DNA of 64,000 bases from positions 2,356,001 to 2,420,000 of the forward strand of contig NZ_CP084992.1 in assembly GCF_044793635.1 (NCBI RefSeq). Direction: 5' to 3'. The stretch is from Virgibacillus_F necropolis_A (GTDB lineage: Bacteria > Bacillota > Bacilli > Bacillales > Amphibacillaceae). Positions 41,856 through 50,848 of the stretch are shown here, piece by piece. The stretch's first letter is position 1, and each line of letters starts with the position of its first letter. The position numbers and the translations under genes are program-made. The notes under the pieces are model-generated. The model did no database searches. It was not told the DNA's origin and saw only the letters and a program-made list of their open reading frames with translations.

Positions 41856-41876
41856 TGTTATACTATTAATATAACA
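41856..41876. promoter_or_regulatory. Candidate operator of the GntR/YtrA-type operon
   Basis: TGTTATA and TATAACA form a perfect 7-bp inverted repeat around CTATTAA, overlapping a likely -10 region (TATACT/TTAATAT) 33 bases upstream of the GntR start. Autorepression is the usual mode for this class. Confidence 0.5.
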
Positions 41877-41908
41877 AACATACAAATTAAACAAGAAGGT
41901 GACTCAAG

Positions 41909-42304
41909 GTGTATATAAATCTTGATTTAGAAGCAGTAGAACCTATTTATACACAGTTAAAAAATCAAATAATAGCAGGGATTGCTAAAAAGGAAATTGT
42001 TCCGGGGGAGGGTCTGCCATCAGTACGATCTCTTGCAGCTGATATCGGAATAAATCTCCACACAGTAAATAAAGCCTATCAACAACTTAAGCAAGAGGGA
42101 TTTATTTTAATTCATCGACAAAGGGGAGTAGTTGTTAATCCAGAGGGTGTGCCAAAAGCAGATGATGAATATCTCGGTCAGCTTAAACACACATTACATC
42201 CTTTAGTTGCGGAATCCGTATGCCGGGATGTAAATGAAGAAGACTTTTTACAGCTTTGCAGGGGATTATTTAATGAATTTAAAGAGGGAGAGGGTGACAA
42301 GTAA
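41909..42304 (+). CDS. GntR-family regulator, YtrA type
   Basis: A 131-residue regulator with a winged helix (EPIYTQLKNQIIAGIAKKEI, LPSVRSLAADIGINLHTVNK) and a short C-terminal helical tail. GTG at 41909 is preceded by AGAAGGTGA. It ends directly before the membrane-protein gene (stop at 42302-42304, ATG at 42305), so the two form an operon. In B. subtilis such regulators often control a DUF1648 membrane protein beside them. Confidence 0.9.
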   Translation: MYINLDLEAVEPIYTQLKNQIIAGIAKKEIVPGEGLPSVRSLAADIGINLHTVNKAYQQLKQEGFILIHRQRGVVVNPEGVPKADDEYLGQLKHTLHPLVAESVCRDVNEEDFLQLCRGLFNEFKEGEGDK

Positions 42305-43408
42305 ATGAATGTGACGATGGTTATTTTACTTTTGGTAATTATGATTCCTGTGTTTATTTCACTCATGTTTATTCCATATTGGACGAGGAAAACAGAAAGC
42401 TTTGGCGTCTCGATACCAGAGGAAATTTACCATAGCCCGGAATTAAAATCTATGCGTAAGCGATATGCTGTTTTAACAGGAATAATGAGTACGCTTGTAG
42501 CAATTATATTTCTGGTCACGGGTTTTTATTTTGAAGATGCAGAAACGATGAGTATTCTTTTTTCTATAATTATTGGACTATTTATGATAGGAAGCTTTTT
42601 CATTTACCTTAAGTTCCACCGTGAAATGAAGGTTTTAAAAAAGAACAAAAACTGGTCAGAAAAAAAGTCACAATTAGTCGTTGTGGATACAAAGTTTCGT
42701 GATCAAAGGCTTACCCATTCGAATCTTTGGTTTATTGTTTCATTTATCATTGCGTTTGCATCCATATTTATTACGTTTCGATTCTATGATCGAATTCCAG
42801 ATAGGATACCTATGCAGTATGACTTTGATGGAAATGTCACAAATTGGGCAGATAAATCGTATCGATCATTATTACTCATGCCAATTATGCAGGTTTACTT
42901 GACATTACTCTTTATATTTATAAACACAATAATCGGTAAAGCAAAGCAACAGGTTAATGCTGAAAACCCTGAAGAATCAATGCGTCGGAATGTTATTTTT
43001 AGAAGAAGATGGTCAGCTTATATCATTATCACTGGAATTACTTTAATGATTTTGTTTACCTTGATACAATTATCATTTATTTTCCCAATCAACCAACAGT
43101 TGCTGGTCATCGCACCACTAATCTTATCAATTGGTGTAACGGTCGGGGCGATTGTTCTTTCGATTACTACAGGGCAGGGTGGCAGCCGGCTAAAAACGAG
43201 TAATGGAGCAAATGGAAAAGTCATTGACCGTGATGATGATCGCTTCTGGAAACTTGGTGTGTTTTATTATAATAAGAATGATCCATCCATCTTTTTGGAA
43301 AAACGATTTGGCGTCGGCTGGACAAATAACTGGGCCCATCCATTATCGTGGGTTTTCATCTTAGTAGTTATTGCTGGAGCAGTTGGTATACCATTTTTGT
43401 TACAATGA
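42305..43408 (+). CDS. DUF1648-family membrane protein
   Basis: A 367-residue integral membrane protein with about nine spans. The DUF1648 signature RIPDRIPMQYDFDGNVTNWA lies near residue 165, and a C-terminal segment with KLGVFYYNKNDPSIFLEKRFGVGWTNNWA matches the DUF5808 type. Related SdpI proteins give immunity to toxic peptides and DUF1648 proteins often sit next to small regulators. Function here is unknown; a role in envelope stress or peptide immunity is an inference from family and context. Confidence 0.82.
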   Translation: MNVTMVILLLVIMIPVFISLMFIPYWTRKTESFGVSIPEEIYHSPELKSMRKRYAVLTGIMSTLVAIIFLVTGFYFEDAETMSILFSIIIGLFMIGSFFIYLKFHREMKVLKKNKNWSEKKSQLVVVDTKFRDQRLTHSNLWFIVSFIIAFASIFITFRFYDRIPDRIPMQYDFDGNVTNWADKSYRSLLLMPIMQVYLTLLFIFINTIIGKAKQQVNAENPEESMRRNVIFRRRWSAYIIITGITLMILFTLIQLSFIFPINQQLLVIAPLILSIGVTVGAIVLSITTGQGGSRLKTSNGANGKVIDRDDDRFWKLGVFYYNKNDPSIFLEKRFGVGWTNNWAHPLSWVFILVVIAGAVGIPFLLQ

Positions 43409-43565
43409 ATGACAGTATTAGATTTCCAAGCGGCGGATATATTGTGGAATTGGCGGATAAAACACTGCGAGTCGGAGTTTGATTTTCACTATAGTCATGT
43501 TTTTCACACAAACAGTTAAATTATATAAAAAGGACCGGGCAACCAGATTTTTCTAAGGAGAGTAA

Positions 43566-44063
43566 ATGAACGTGGTTTTAATAAATGAGATGCAAGATAA
43601 AGACGCAGAACAAGTACTAGTAATTTTTCAACAAGGAATCGAAACAAAAAATGCAACATTTGAGACAAAAGTTCCTACATGGGAAGCGTGGGATCGCGGC
43701 CATATTTCTTCATGCAGGCTTGTTGCTCGCGAGGGGGACCAAATGATTGGCTGGGCTGCGTTGAGTCCGGCTTCATCACGTGAGGCTTATGTTGGAGTAG
43801 CTGAAGTAAGTATCTATTTACGGTTAGATAGTCTTGGAAAAGGTGTGGGAAGTCGGCTATTAGGTGAAATAATAGAAGAAAGTGAAAGGCATGGATTTTG
43901 GACGCTGAAATCAGGGATCTTTCCGGAAAATAAAACAAGTATCGCATTACATGAGAAATTTGGATTTCGGGTGTTGGGAACCCAGGAACGTATTGGTCAG
44001 ATGGACGGCGTATGGCGTGATGTTGTGCAGATGGAAAGGCGGAGTGAAGTGGTTGGAGTATGA
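43566..44063 (+). CDS. GNAT acetyltransferase, phosphinothricin-acetyltransferase-like
   Basis: A 165-residue GNAT of the PAT/YwnH type: IFQQGIETKNATFETKVPTW, MIGWAALSPASSREAYVGVAEV, the acetyl-CoA loop LGKGVGSRLLGEI, and LHEKFGFRVLGTQERIGQMDG, with RDVVQMERR at the end. Relatives acetylate phosphinothricin, methionine sulfoximine or similar amines. AAGGAG precedes ATG. Single gene with its own terminator. Confidence 0.88.
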   Translation: MNVVLINEMQDKDAEQVLVIFQQGIETKNATFETKVPTWEAWDRGHISSCRLVAREGDQMIGWAALSPASSREAYVGVAEVSIYLRLDSLGKGVGSRLLGEIIEESERHGFWTLKSGIFPENKTSIALHEKFGFRVLGTQERIGQMDGVWRDVVQMERRSEVVGV

Positions 44064-44096
44064 TTAACCACTAAAAAATAATTATAAGAATTTGTT

Positions 44097-44142
44097 AACC
44101 CATATCCCTGTTGTTATTTTAAAGTGGGGATAAGGGTTTTTT
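44097..44142 (+). terminator. Terminator after the PAT-like gene
   Basis: AACCCATATCCC pairs with GGGATAAGGGTT (one mismatch) and is followed by TTTT. Confidence 0.8.
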
Positions 44143-44179
44143 GGCAGTTAAGAAGTATAAAACTTTGGCGTTAATCTGT

Positions 44180-44298
44180 CTAGCGCAAGCGCCCTAGCCC
44201 ACCTGAGGTTTTAAGTCAAATCTCTTTGTGATAAAAATCATCACTAAGAGATTCGTTTTAAACTTGTCGGGTTTAACCAAGGCGCTTGCGCTTTTCTA
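44180..44298. repeat. Palindromic intergenic repeat, family B copy 2
   Basis: Same nested layout as 5440-5560: AGCGCCCTAGCCC at one end, AAATCTCTTTGTGAT and ATCACTAAGAGATT in the middle, ACCAAGGCGCTTGCG at the other end. It is more diverged than copies 3 and 4 and differs in the outer stem. The remaining parts of the gap 44143-44424 contain nothing I can support. Confidence 0.8.
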
Positions 44299-44424
44299 AT
44301 GCCTAAACATTCGAATATCGAAAGCATTTTAGTTATAATTTTACTAGATGGTATGGAAATGCAAGCTTTGATAATCTAGTATTTTTAAATACTAAAACTG
44401 GTAAACGAAAAGGGTTTGATTGGT

Positions 44425-44805
44425 TTGACTAGAAAGAAAATTGAACAAAGAGTTAGGAGACATGCTTCGGAGTTGGTGTATAAAAAGGGATACGTCAGCC
44501 CGGTTGATCTTCTAGTAAAGATGGAACGAGTCACCCCAAAGCAAGTGAATGATTGGAGGTTAAAGAAAATCCCTTATTTAGAAAGAGTAATAGTTGGTAA
44601 CCTTGCAAAGCTAAATCATGCACTAAAAACACTAAATAAATTTGCTAATGAACAAAATTTGAAACCGTCCATTACTGTTTATAAATCTTGGGGGAAAGGA
44701 CCGAAAAAGAGACTTCGGTTTTCTAAATCTGGAAATCCGTTTATGGAAAAATTGTATTCTACCCATTATGTGAGGAAAAAACAAGGTACAGAGAGTGAGG
44801 ATTAG
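44425..44805 (+). CDS. Small basic conserved hypothetical protein
   Basis: About 126 residues, rich in Lys and Arg, with an N-terminal region that looks like a helix-turn-helix or RNA-binding helix pair (RKKIEQRVRRHASELVYKKG, then LLVKMERVTPKQVNDWRL). TTG at 44425 has better spacing from AAAAGGG than TTG at 44416. Genes of this kind occur in other Bacilli next to DUF6155-type genes, as here (5-base gap to the next gene). Function unknown; nucleic-acid binding is a guess from charge. Confidence 0.65.
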   Translation: MTRKKIEQRVRRHASELVYKKGYVSPVDLLVKMERVTPKQVNDWRLKKIPYLERVIVGNLAKLNHALKTLNKFANEQNLKPSITVYKSWGKGPKKRLRFSKSGNPFMEKLYSTHYVRKKQGTESED

Positions 44806-44810
44806 TAAAA

Positions 44811-45359
44811 ATGGCAAATGTTAATAAAATCAAAATCCCAGAAATGAAAAAGCAATTAAAAGAATTCAGCCAAAAAGAGTTGATCGGTCTAGTTTCTGAT
44901 ATATATAAGCTAAATCAAGATGTGCAACATTATTTATCGGTGAAATTTTTGGGTGAGGAAACGATTATTGGTCTGTTTGAAAACGCAATGAGAGAAATTA
45001 AATACGAATTCTTTCCGGATAAGGGGTTTGGTAAAATGAGGTTAGCTAAGGCCAGGGGCGCCATTACCAACTTTAAAAAGCTTACCAATGATCATCATCG
45101 TACAATCGAACTAATGGTATTTTATGTAGAAACAGGAACGAAATTTACTACTACATACGGTGATATTGATGAAAGGTTCTATGACAGTATGTGTTCCATG
45201 TACAATAAGGTAGTAACCGAATGTGAAAAGGATAAAAAACTTTTCTATGATTTCAATGATCGTCTGTATGCTATAGTAGTTGAAACTGAAGGCATGGGCT
45301 GGGGTTATCATGATGAATTGAGTTATATGTACCATTCAATTAGTTGGTTGGATGAGTAG
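44811..45359 (+). CDS. DUF6155-like protein
   Basis: A 182-residue soluble, helical protein beginning MANVNKIKIPEMKKQLKEFS and containing ELIGLVSDIYKLNQDVQHYL and YEFFPDKGFGKMRLAKARGA. The match to DUF6155 is from memory of its typical start and FFP motif. It is co-transcribed with the small basic protein upstream (5 bases apart). No function is known to me. Confidence 0.68.
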   Translation: MANVNKIKIPEMKKQLKEFSQKELIGLVSDIYKLNQDVQHYLSVKFLGEETIIGLFENAMREIKYEFFPDKGFGKMRLAKARGAITNFKKLTNDHHRTIELMVFYVETGTKFTTTYGDIDERFYDSMCSMYNKVVTECEKDKKLFYDFNDRLYAIVVETEGMGWGYHDELSYMYHSISWLDE

Positions 45360-45369
45360 AGCGCTAAAA

Positions 45370-45423
45370 AATAACCCCTTGAAGGGTTCATACTGTTAAA
45401 GGTATGAATTCCAAGAGGTTATT
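45370..45423. terminator. Nested terminator hairpin
   Basis: Outer arms AATAACCCCTTG and CAAGAGGTTATT (one mismatch) enclose an inner stem GGGTTCATAC/GTATGAATTCC. It ends the plus-strand operon and may serve the opposite strand also. Confidence 0.75.
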
Positions 45424-45522
45424 GTTACTTAAATAAATTATAATGATAGTTTGTATAACACAGTTTTTCCATAATCACACTGTTGTGGACTAGAAAGCTT
45501 GAGATGCGATTCTTTCATAGTG

Positions 45523-45906
45523 CTATTCACTTTTTTCCATAACTGCAAAATAATTTCCTTCACTATCTGCGAAGTTAAATACTTTACCCGAAGGCATATT
45601 AACAATTTCTCCTACTGTGATATTATTATTTGATAAGCCTTTGTGTAACTTATCGAGGTTTTCTGTGAAGAACATTAAAGAAGGTGTACCAAGGTTTAAT
45701 TCCGGTGACATTTTGGCTATTAATTCCTTGTTGTGAAGTATAATACTTGTTTCAGCTTTCTTAGAGGGAGCTATTTCAATCCATCTCATTCCTTGGCCAT
45801 CATCTTCTCGAGAAATTACACTAAACCCTACTATTTCGGTCCAAAACTTCACTGCTTCATCCTGATTAGTTACATATAACATTATTTGACCAACCTTATT
45901 AATCAT
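45523..45906 (-). CDS. VOC-family protein (glyoxalase superfamily)
   Basis: About 127 residues with the VOC pattern: INKVGQIMLYVTNQDEAVKF, WTEIVGFSVISRED, WIEIAPSKKAETSIILHN and NFADSEGNYFAVME. ATG at 45906, 8 bases after AAAAGGAG, is preferred over the GTG at 45915. The final Glu of YFAVME is the usual metal ligand position, while the N-terminal His ligand is replaced by Gln. Substrate unknown. Confidence 0.82.
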   Translation of the reverse strand: MINKVGQIMLYVTNQDEAVKFWTEIVGFSVISREDDGQGMRWIEIAPSKKAETSIILHNKELIAKMSPELNLGTPSLMFFTENLDKLHKGLSNNNITVGEIVNMPSGKVFNFADSEGNYFAVMEKSE

Positions 45907-45982
45907 CAAATTCACTCCTTTTAGTAACTACTTCGACATTTTATAATTAGTTCCTGCATTTTCGTTAAATATCTCTATCCTT

Positions 45983-46016
45983 GAAAAAGATGCCTTTCTT
46001 GTTAAAGAAAAGCATC
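45983..46016 (-). terminator. Terminator of the ASCH-like gene
   Basis: On the minus strand GATGCTTTTCTTT pairs with AAGAAAGGCATC (mismatch in the middle), followed by TTTTTC. Confidence 0.7.
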
Positions 46017-46037
46017 CGTTTAAGCATATAATTAATC

Positions 46038-46388
46038 CTACTTTTTTACCGCTGCAAACTCATGAACCCATACTTTCATTTTAGGAGACCAAGGCATTCC
46101 GGGGTGTGATGAAAGAATAGAGTTCTTGTATTCTTCTACAGTCTCGTATCCTTCCTGTTTTGCATTTTCATCGGTTAATTCACCAAGGGTTTGTTCATAG
46201 ATGTCTTCCACCACAAACTGATAATTTTCGAGTTTCATAATTTCTCCTACATCTGCGTATCTACCGTTTCGACGGGTAGCTGTCTTTTGACCTTTAATTA
46301 CCTTTTCAACATCTTGCGGAACCGTAACTAATCTTTCAATTGAACATGTTTTTGGAGGCAATTCTTTATTACTATTTTGTTCGGTCAC
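46038..46388 (-). CDS. ASCH-domain-like small protein
   Basis: A 116-residue protein whose centre resembles the ASCH/PUA-like fold: DVEKVIKGQKTATRRNGRYA (an x-K-T-x-T-R-R motif like that of ASCH proteins), then VGEIMKLENYQFVVEDIYEQ and LTDENAKQEGYETVEEYKN. ASCH domains bind RNA or modified nucleosides. The start is GTG after GGTGGGG. The assignment is moderately secure; the specific role is unknown. Confidence 0.7.
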   Translation of the reverse strand: MTEQNSNKELPPKTCSIERLVTVPQDVEKVIKGQKTATRRNGRYADVGEIMKLENYQFVVEDIYEQTLGELTDENAKQEGYETVEEYKNSILSSHPGMPWSPKMKVWVHEFAAVKK

Positions 46389-46637
46389 GTAAACCCCACC
46401 TTTTATTTAGTATTAAGTCTATTATATATGAAAGTAGCAGTATTGATGAATAAATGCAAAAAGAAGAGGTTTAAATGGTGTACAGAAATAGTACATATCC
46501 AATGCAGGGTTATCAAGTTTTTTATCGAATGTATATTAATAGAATACTTAGATGTAAAGCGGACATGGATCTTATCAAGAAATATAGGATGAGGCTTTTT
46601 TAATGAAATAAATTGAATACAAAAGGAGAGAAAAAGC

Positions 46638-46994
46638 ATGTTAAATAAGGTATGTGTCTTAACCATCAAGGTACACAATATTGATGCGGCTGTTGATTTT
46701 TATACAAACACATTGGATTTCAATGTATCTAATCATTATGGTGAAAAAATTGTCAGCTTAATCAATCCAGAATTCACAATTGTGTTAGAAGAAAATGAAG
46801 AGGAATCATTAATGTCTGGTAATAATGTCTTGCTAGGATTGGTTTCAGAGAATGTAGATGAGGATATGAAAATGCTACTATCAAAAGGTGTAAAAATGGT
46901 TTTCTCTGAGCCAAGACCATGCCCACCTGGACGTTATATTGTAATAGAAGATCCTTCAGGAAATCATATTGAATTACTGGAGTTTTCAAACTAG
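46638..46994 (+). CDS. VOC-family protein
   Basis: A 118-residue VOC protein: VCVLTIKVHNIDAAVDFYTN, LDFNVSNHYGEKIVSLINPE, and a conserved end GRYIVIEDPSGNHIELLEFS, where His and Glu are metal ligand positions. Compared with the VOC gene at 45523 on the other strand it belongs to a different branch. Single gene; ribosome site AAAGGAGAG precedes ATG. Substrate unknown. The interval 46389-46637 holds no convincing gene. Confidence 0.83.
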   Translation: MLNKVCVLTIKVHNIDAAVDFYTNTLDFNVSNHYGEKIVSLINPEFTIVLEENEEESLMSGNNVLLGLVSENVDEDMKMLLSKGVKMVFSEPRPCPPGRYIVIEDPSGNHIELLEFSN

Positions 46995-47119
46995 ATTTGG
47001 CCGTTGAGAATGTCTTATATGGGAATGAAAGTTAAATATTGACTGTGCAAAACAGGCGCCAAATCTCTTTGTGTAGTATAATAAGTACTATCAATTATAA
47101 AAAATAAGGTGGCTCCGTC

Positions 47120-47956
47120 ATGTCATTAAATCGTCAATCACTAATTGAAGAAATTAAATTGGTAGGCAATAAAATAGAAGAAAAGAAGTATGATATTGCA
47201 CGTGAAATGGCTGAAGACCGGGATAGTGATACAGATCAAGCGCTTGAGATTCGTGTGAAGATTGTTCATATAATTGCGGATTCATTTGATCAAGGTCAAG
47301 ATTCTGAAATTATGGATCGAATAACAGAATGGGGAAAGATGACTGGGGAACTAGCAATTACATATGGTGTTGCTTTAGATGAATCATTAAAAAGTGTCTC
47401 AAATATACGAGTAATACTTGGGAAGAATCTAGAGGAAATTGTACAAACTAACAAGTTGTCGATTGAAACGGTTTTTGAAGTAACCCGAAAAATTGATCGA
47501 TTATTAGATCAGGCGGTGTATGCCTATAGTACAACCTATGTTAAATCATATAAAGAAATAATAGATAAGGCCAAAGAGGACTTTTTAACACTGTCTGCCC
47601 CAGTAGTTCCGATACTTGATGGGATTGCAGTGTTACCAATTATCGGTGGGATTGATACGGATCGTGCCGATGTACTACTACAAACTGCATTGCGTGAATC
47701 CGCACAACGGGACTTATCGCATTTATTCATTGATCTTTCAGGTGTTGCGGTTGTGGATACGATGGTGGCACATTACATCTTCAAAATTATTCAATCACTT
47801 GAATTAGTTGGGGTAAGAACTGTTCTTGCTGGTATCCGTCCGGAAGTTGCGCAAACGATGGTAACGTTGGGAATTAATTTTTCACAGGTGAAAACATACA
47901 GTACAATGCAACAGGCATTGTCCAGACATATGACATCAGAAATTCTGATTAAATAA
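47120..47956 (+). CDS. RsbR-family stressosome protein (RsbRD/YqhA-like)
   Basis: A 278-residue protein: an N-terminal non-haem globin-like helical sensor domain (residues 1-150) and a C-terminal STAS domain (from about 155) with PVVPILDGIAVLPIIGGID and DLSGVAVVDTMVAHYIFKII, the latter holding the phosphorylatable Thr. RsbR paralogues assemble with RsbS into the stressosome that senses stress and activates sigma-B through RsbT. YqhA of B. subtilis has this size and stands apart from the rsb operon, as here. A terminator follows. Confidence 0.9.
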   Translation: MSLNRQSLIEEIKLVGNKIEEKKYDIAREMAEDRDSDTDQALEIRVKIVHIIADSFDQGQDSEIMDRITEWGKMTGELAITYGVALDESLKSVSNIRVILGKNLEEIVQTNKLSIETVFEVTRKIDRLLDQAVYAYSTTYVKSYKEIIDKAKEDFLTLSAPVVPILDGIAVLPIIGGIDTDRADVLLQTALRESAQRDLSHLFIDLSGVAVVDTMVAHYIFKIIQSLELVGVRTVLAGIRPEVAQTMVTLGINFSQVKTYSTMQQALSRHMTSEILIK

Positions 47957-47972
47957 TACAAGGTAGTGAGTT

Positions 47973-48014
47973 AAAGCTATACAACTATTTCAACATGGTT
48001 GTATAGCTTTTTTG
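47973..48014 (+). terminator. Terminator after the RsbR-like gene
   Basis: AAAGCTATACAACTAT pairs with GGTTGTATAGCTTT, followed by T residues. Confidence 0.88.
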
Positions 48015-48084
48015 TTACAATACCGCATATATCAAGTAGCTTATGCAAAATATATAGTTGAGCTGACATGAACTAGTCTGAAAG

Positions 48085-48113
48085 TTGACTTGCTATATGC
48101 TCATCTCTATAAT
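48085..48113 (+). promoter_or_regulatory. Sigma-A promoter upstream of the BCCT gene
   Basis: TTGACT and TATAAT are separated by exactly 17 bases. The leader to the GTG start at 48271 would be about 150 bases and shows no ORF I can support. Confidence 0.75.
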
Positions 48114-48270
48114 GAGAAACTATGTGAATTAACCGAGCAAGCTGACGTAGCATTAGTCAGAGTTTATCTAAATGATTGTAAAAAGAGATGCTATCTTTTT
48201 TCCATAGTAAATGTGACATATGGAATATCGAGTAATAGACACTTGCTCCTAAACAACTAGGAGGACAAAC

Positions 48271-49818
48271 GTGCCAGAAAATAAGAAACATAAATTGGAT
48301 TGGACAGTATTTTTAGTAAGTGGTGGATTTTTAATTTTGTTCATTGTTTTATCATTTTTCAATAGTACGATGGTTGATAATGCGATTACCAAATTATTTG
48401 GCATATCAGCTAAATTCTTTGGAGCGTATTGGCAGCTATTGTTACTTGGAAACTTTTTTATTGGGATATTTTTAGCATTTTCGAAATATGGTAAAGTGCG
48501 TTTAGGTAATCAAGAGGAACCAAAATATAGTTATTACAAATGGGTTGCCATGATACTTTGCACATTGCTAGCAAGTGGTGGCATATTCTGGGCAGCAGCT
48601 GGACCGATGTATCATTACATGGATACTCCGCCATTATTTGGTGGCGGATCAGGAAATATCCCGGCAGCATTCGCACAATCGTTTATGCACTGGGGATTTT
48701 TAGCTTGGGCGATTTTAGGGACTCTTGCTACGATCGTAGTAATGCATGTTCATTATGGTAAAGGATATCCATTACGTCCGAGGGCAATATTATATCCGAT
48801 TTTTGGTGAAAAGATATATAAAAAAAGTATTCTTGGTTCTACGGCTGACATTGTATCTATCATTGCAACTGTTGCTGGTACGCTCGGGCCGCTTGGATTC
48901 ATTGGATTACAGATATCATACGGTCTTAATTATTTATTTGGTGTACCAAATACAATTACAGTAAGTATTATTGTTGTAGTTGTACTTGTGGGTATTGCTG
49001 CAATTTCTGCAGCGACAGGAGTAGACAAAGGGATTCTGCTGTTAAGTCGTATAAATATTGGGATGACAATAGGTTTAGGTATCATCATTCTTATTGTTGG
49101 ACCTACATTGTTTATCATAGATGCATTTGTTAGTGGTACCGGATTCCGTTTGCAACACTTTTTCACGATGAGTTTATATCGGGGGGATAGTGCATGGCTT
49201 GGGTCATGGATTGTATTCTTCTGGGGATGGTTCATCGGTTATGCTCCAATGCTGATCATATTTATTTCCCGAATTTCCCGAGGGAGAACGATTAAAGACT
49301 TAATTATTGCCGTATCAATTGTAGCTCCTTTGGTTAGTAATTTCTGGTTTTCTATTGTAGGTGGAACTGGTGTGTTTTTTGAAACAAAAAATCCTGGATC
49401 AGTTTCTACAGCGTTAAGTGAGGCTGGAATGCCTGCTGCAGTGATGGCGATTACGGATCAGCTTCCATTTAGTACAATTATGGCTGTTGCATTTCTTCTC
49501 GTATCAATTGCTTTTGTTGCGACAACGGCTGATACGATGTCATATACAGTTGCGGCAACATTGACAGGGAATGACCATCCACAACGATGGCTCCGGGTTT
49601 TCTGGGCATTAATTTTTGGCCTTACTACAGTAGTGATTCTCACGATTGGTGAAAATAGTATTGCCTCAATCCAAAACTCTATTGTCATAACAGCCGTTCC
49701 AGTGTCGTTTCTATTACTGCCACCGCTTTGGTTAGCTCCGAAGGTAGCTAAGACGATGGCGCTTGAACAAGGCATCGTCTGGGAAAGAGAGCACATTAAA
49801 CCGAAAGCTAAAAAATAA
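48271..49818 (+). CDS. BCCT-family transporter (betaine/carnitine/choline type)
   Basis: A 515-residue secondary carrier with 12 predicted spans. The family motif FWGWFIGYAPMLIIFISRIS with GRTI after it, and ASGGIFWAAAGPMYHYMD, place it in the BCCT class that imports quaternary ammonium osmolytes driven by Na+ or H+. The usual Trp-rich box of betaine carriers is altered (GWFIGYAPM), so the substrate may differ from glycine betaine. The C-terminal tail is short (about 20 residues), lacking the long osmosensing extension of BetP. GTG follows AGGAGG. Confidence 0.92.
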   Translation: MPENKKHKLDWTVFLVSGGFLILFIVLSFFNSTMVDNAITKLFGISAKFFGAYWQLLLLGNFFIGIFLAFSKYGKVRLGNQEEPKYSYYKWVAMILCTLLASGGIFWAAAGPMYHYMDTPPLFGGGSGNIPAAFAQSFMHWGFLAWAILGTLATIVVMHVHYGKGYPLRPRAILYPIFGEKIYKKSILGSTADIVSIIATVAGTLGPLGFIGLQISYGLNYLFGVPNTITVSIIVVVVLVGIAAISAATGVDKGILLLSRINIGMTIGLGIIILIVGPTLFIIDAFVSGTGFRLQHFFTMSLYRGDSAWLGSWIVFFWGWFIGYAPMLIIFISRISRGRTIKDLIIAVSIVAPLVSNFWFSIVGGTGVFFETKNPGSVSTALSEAGMPAAVMAITDQLPFSTIMAVAFLLVSIAFVATTADTMSYTVAATLTGNDHPQRWLRVFWALIFGLTTVVILTIGENSIASIQNSIVITAVPVSFLLLPPLWLAPKVAKTMALEQGIVWEREHIKPKAKK

Positions 49819-49831
49819 GTATTAACGATTG

Positions 49832-49875
49832 CTGTCGATCCAAGTGTGCAATTTACTTGGATCGACAGTTATTTT
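49832..49875 (+). terminator. Terminator after the BCCT gene
   Basis: CTGTCGATCCAAGT pairs perfectly with ACTTGGATCGACAG, followed by TTATTTT. Confidence 0.88.
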
Positions 49876-49958
49876 AATCAAAGTAAAATTCATATAAATT
49901 TGTCGGATTTTTTGTTATACTTAACTATACCTCGTAGTTTACGAAGGAGGATAAAAAG

Positions 49959-50780
49959 TTGAGAAACGGAACGAAATTGCAAAAAGAAGCAATGCACATG
50001 TTAAAACTTACAAGCAGAACATTTTACATACCGATTAGTCTTTTAAAACCTACCCTAAAAGAGACTGTAGCTTCTGCGTATTTGTGTATGCGGGCAATTG
50101 ATGAAATGGAAGACCATGAAATGTTGAAACCAGAGATAAAACAACATTTGTTAGAATCCACTAGTATACTTTTGACAAAAAGTGAATTTGACAATAATGC
50201 CTATCTTAATCTAATAGATCCTTATAAAGATATACTACCTGAAGTAACGGTGCGGCTTGGGGATTGGATCAATTTCTGCCCTGATGAAATTGTTGAAAAG
50301 ATTAAAGAATCAACAAGTATTATGGCAGCCGGCATGGCTAAGTGGGTAGAAAAAGACTGGCAAATACAAAGCAAAGAAGATTTGGACGACTATACATATT
50401 ATGTTGCAGGGTTGGTTGGAGTCATGCTTTCAGATATATGGAAATGGTATGATGGAACAGAGACGGACCGTGATCTTGCTATTGCATATGGACGGGGTCT
50501 GCAAACTGTAAACATTCTGCGTAATCAAGAGGAAGATAAAGAGCGTGGGGTTAGTTTTATTCCGGATGGCTGGAATAGAGATGATTTGTTTCAGTATACG
50601 GAGCAAAATTTACAACTAGCAGATGAATACATGAAGGATATAAAAACCCGCAATATTCTACTGTTCTGCAGGATTCCATTGGCACTTGCAAAAAGAACAC
50701 TTAAAGCATTAAAGAGTGGTAGAGAAAAAATCTCTCGTAACGAAGTAGAAACTATTGTAGATGAGATTACAAATGAATAG
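49959..50780 (+). CDS. yisP: Squalene/phytoene synthase-like protein, YisP type
   Basis: A 273-residue all-helical protein of the trans-isoprenyl diphosphate synthase (head-to-head) family. The first Asp-rich motif is MRAIDEMEDHE; the second reads NILRNQEEDKERG, with Asn where squalene and phytoene synthases have Asp. B. subtilis YisP shows this type of change, acts as a farnesyl diphosphate phosphatase, and is linked to membrane microdomains and biofilm formation. The start is TTG after AAGGAGG. Single gene with its own terminator. Confidence 0.88.
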   Translation: MRNGTKLQKEAMHMLKLTSRTFYIPISLLKPTLKETVASAYLCMRAIDEMEDHEMLKPEIKQHLLESTSILLTKSEFDNNAYLNLIDPYKDILPEVTVRLGDWINFCPDEIVEKIKESTSIMAAGMAKWVEKDWQIQSKEDLDDYTYYVAGLVGVMLSDIWKWYDGTETDRDLAIAYGRGLQTVNILRNQEEDKERGVSFIPDGWNRDDLFQYTEQNLQLADEYMKDIKTRNILLFCRIPLALAKRTLKALKSGREKISRNEVETIVDEITNE

Positions 50781-50789
50781 ATAATGATT

Positions 50790-50820
50790 AAGGCACAGTT
50801 CATCGGGAGCTGTGCCTTTT
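50790..50820 (+). terminator. Terminator after yisP
   Basis: AAGGCACAG pairs perfectly with CTGTGCCTT, followed by TT. Confidence 0.85.
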
Positions 50821-50848
50821 GCGAGCAAGGAAAGTATAAACGAAAATC

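Noticed and set aside
46403..46678. 91-residue ORF on the minus strand and an ORF at 46377-46592 on the plus strand
   Set aside because: They overlap each other; the minus one also overlaps the VOC start, has Phe/Ile/Asn-rich chance composition and lacks a ribosome site.
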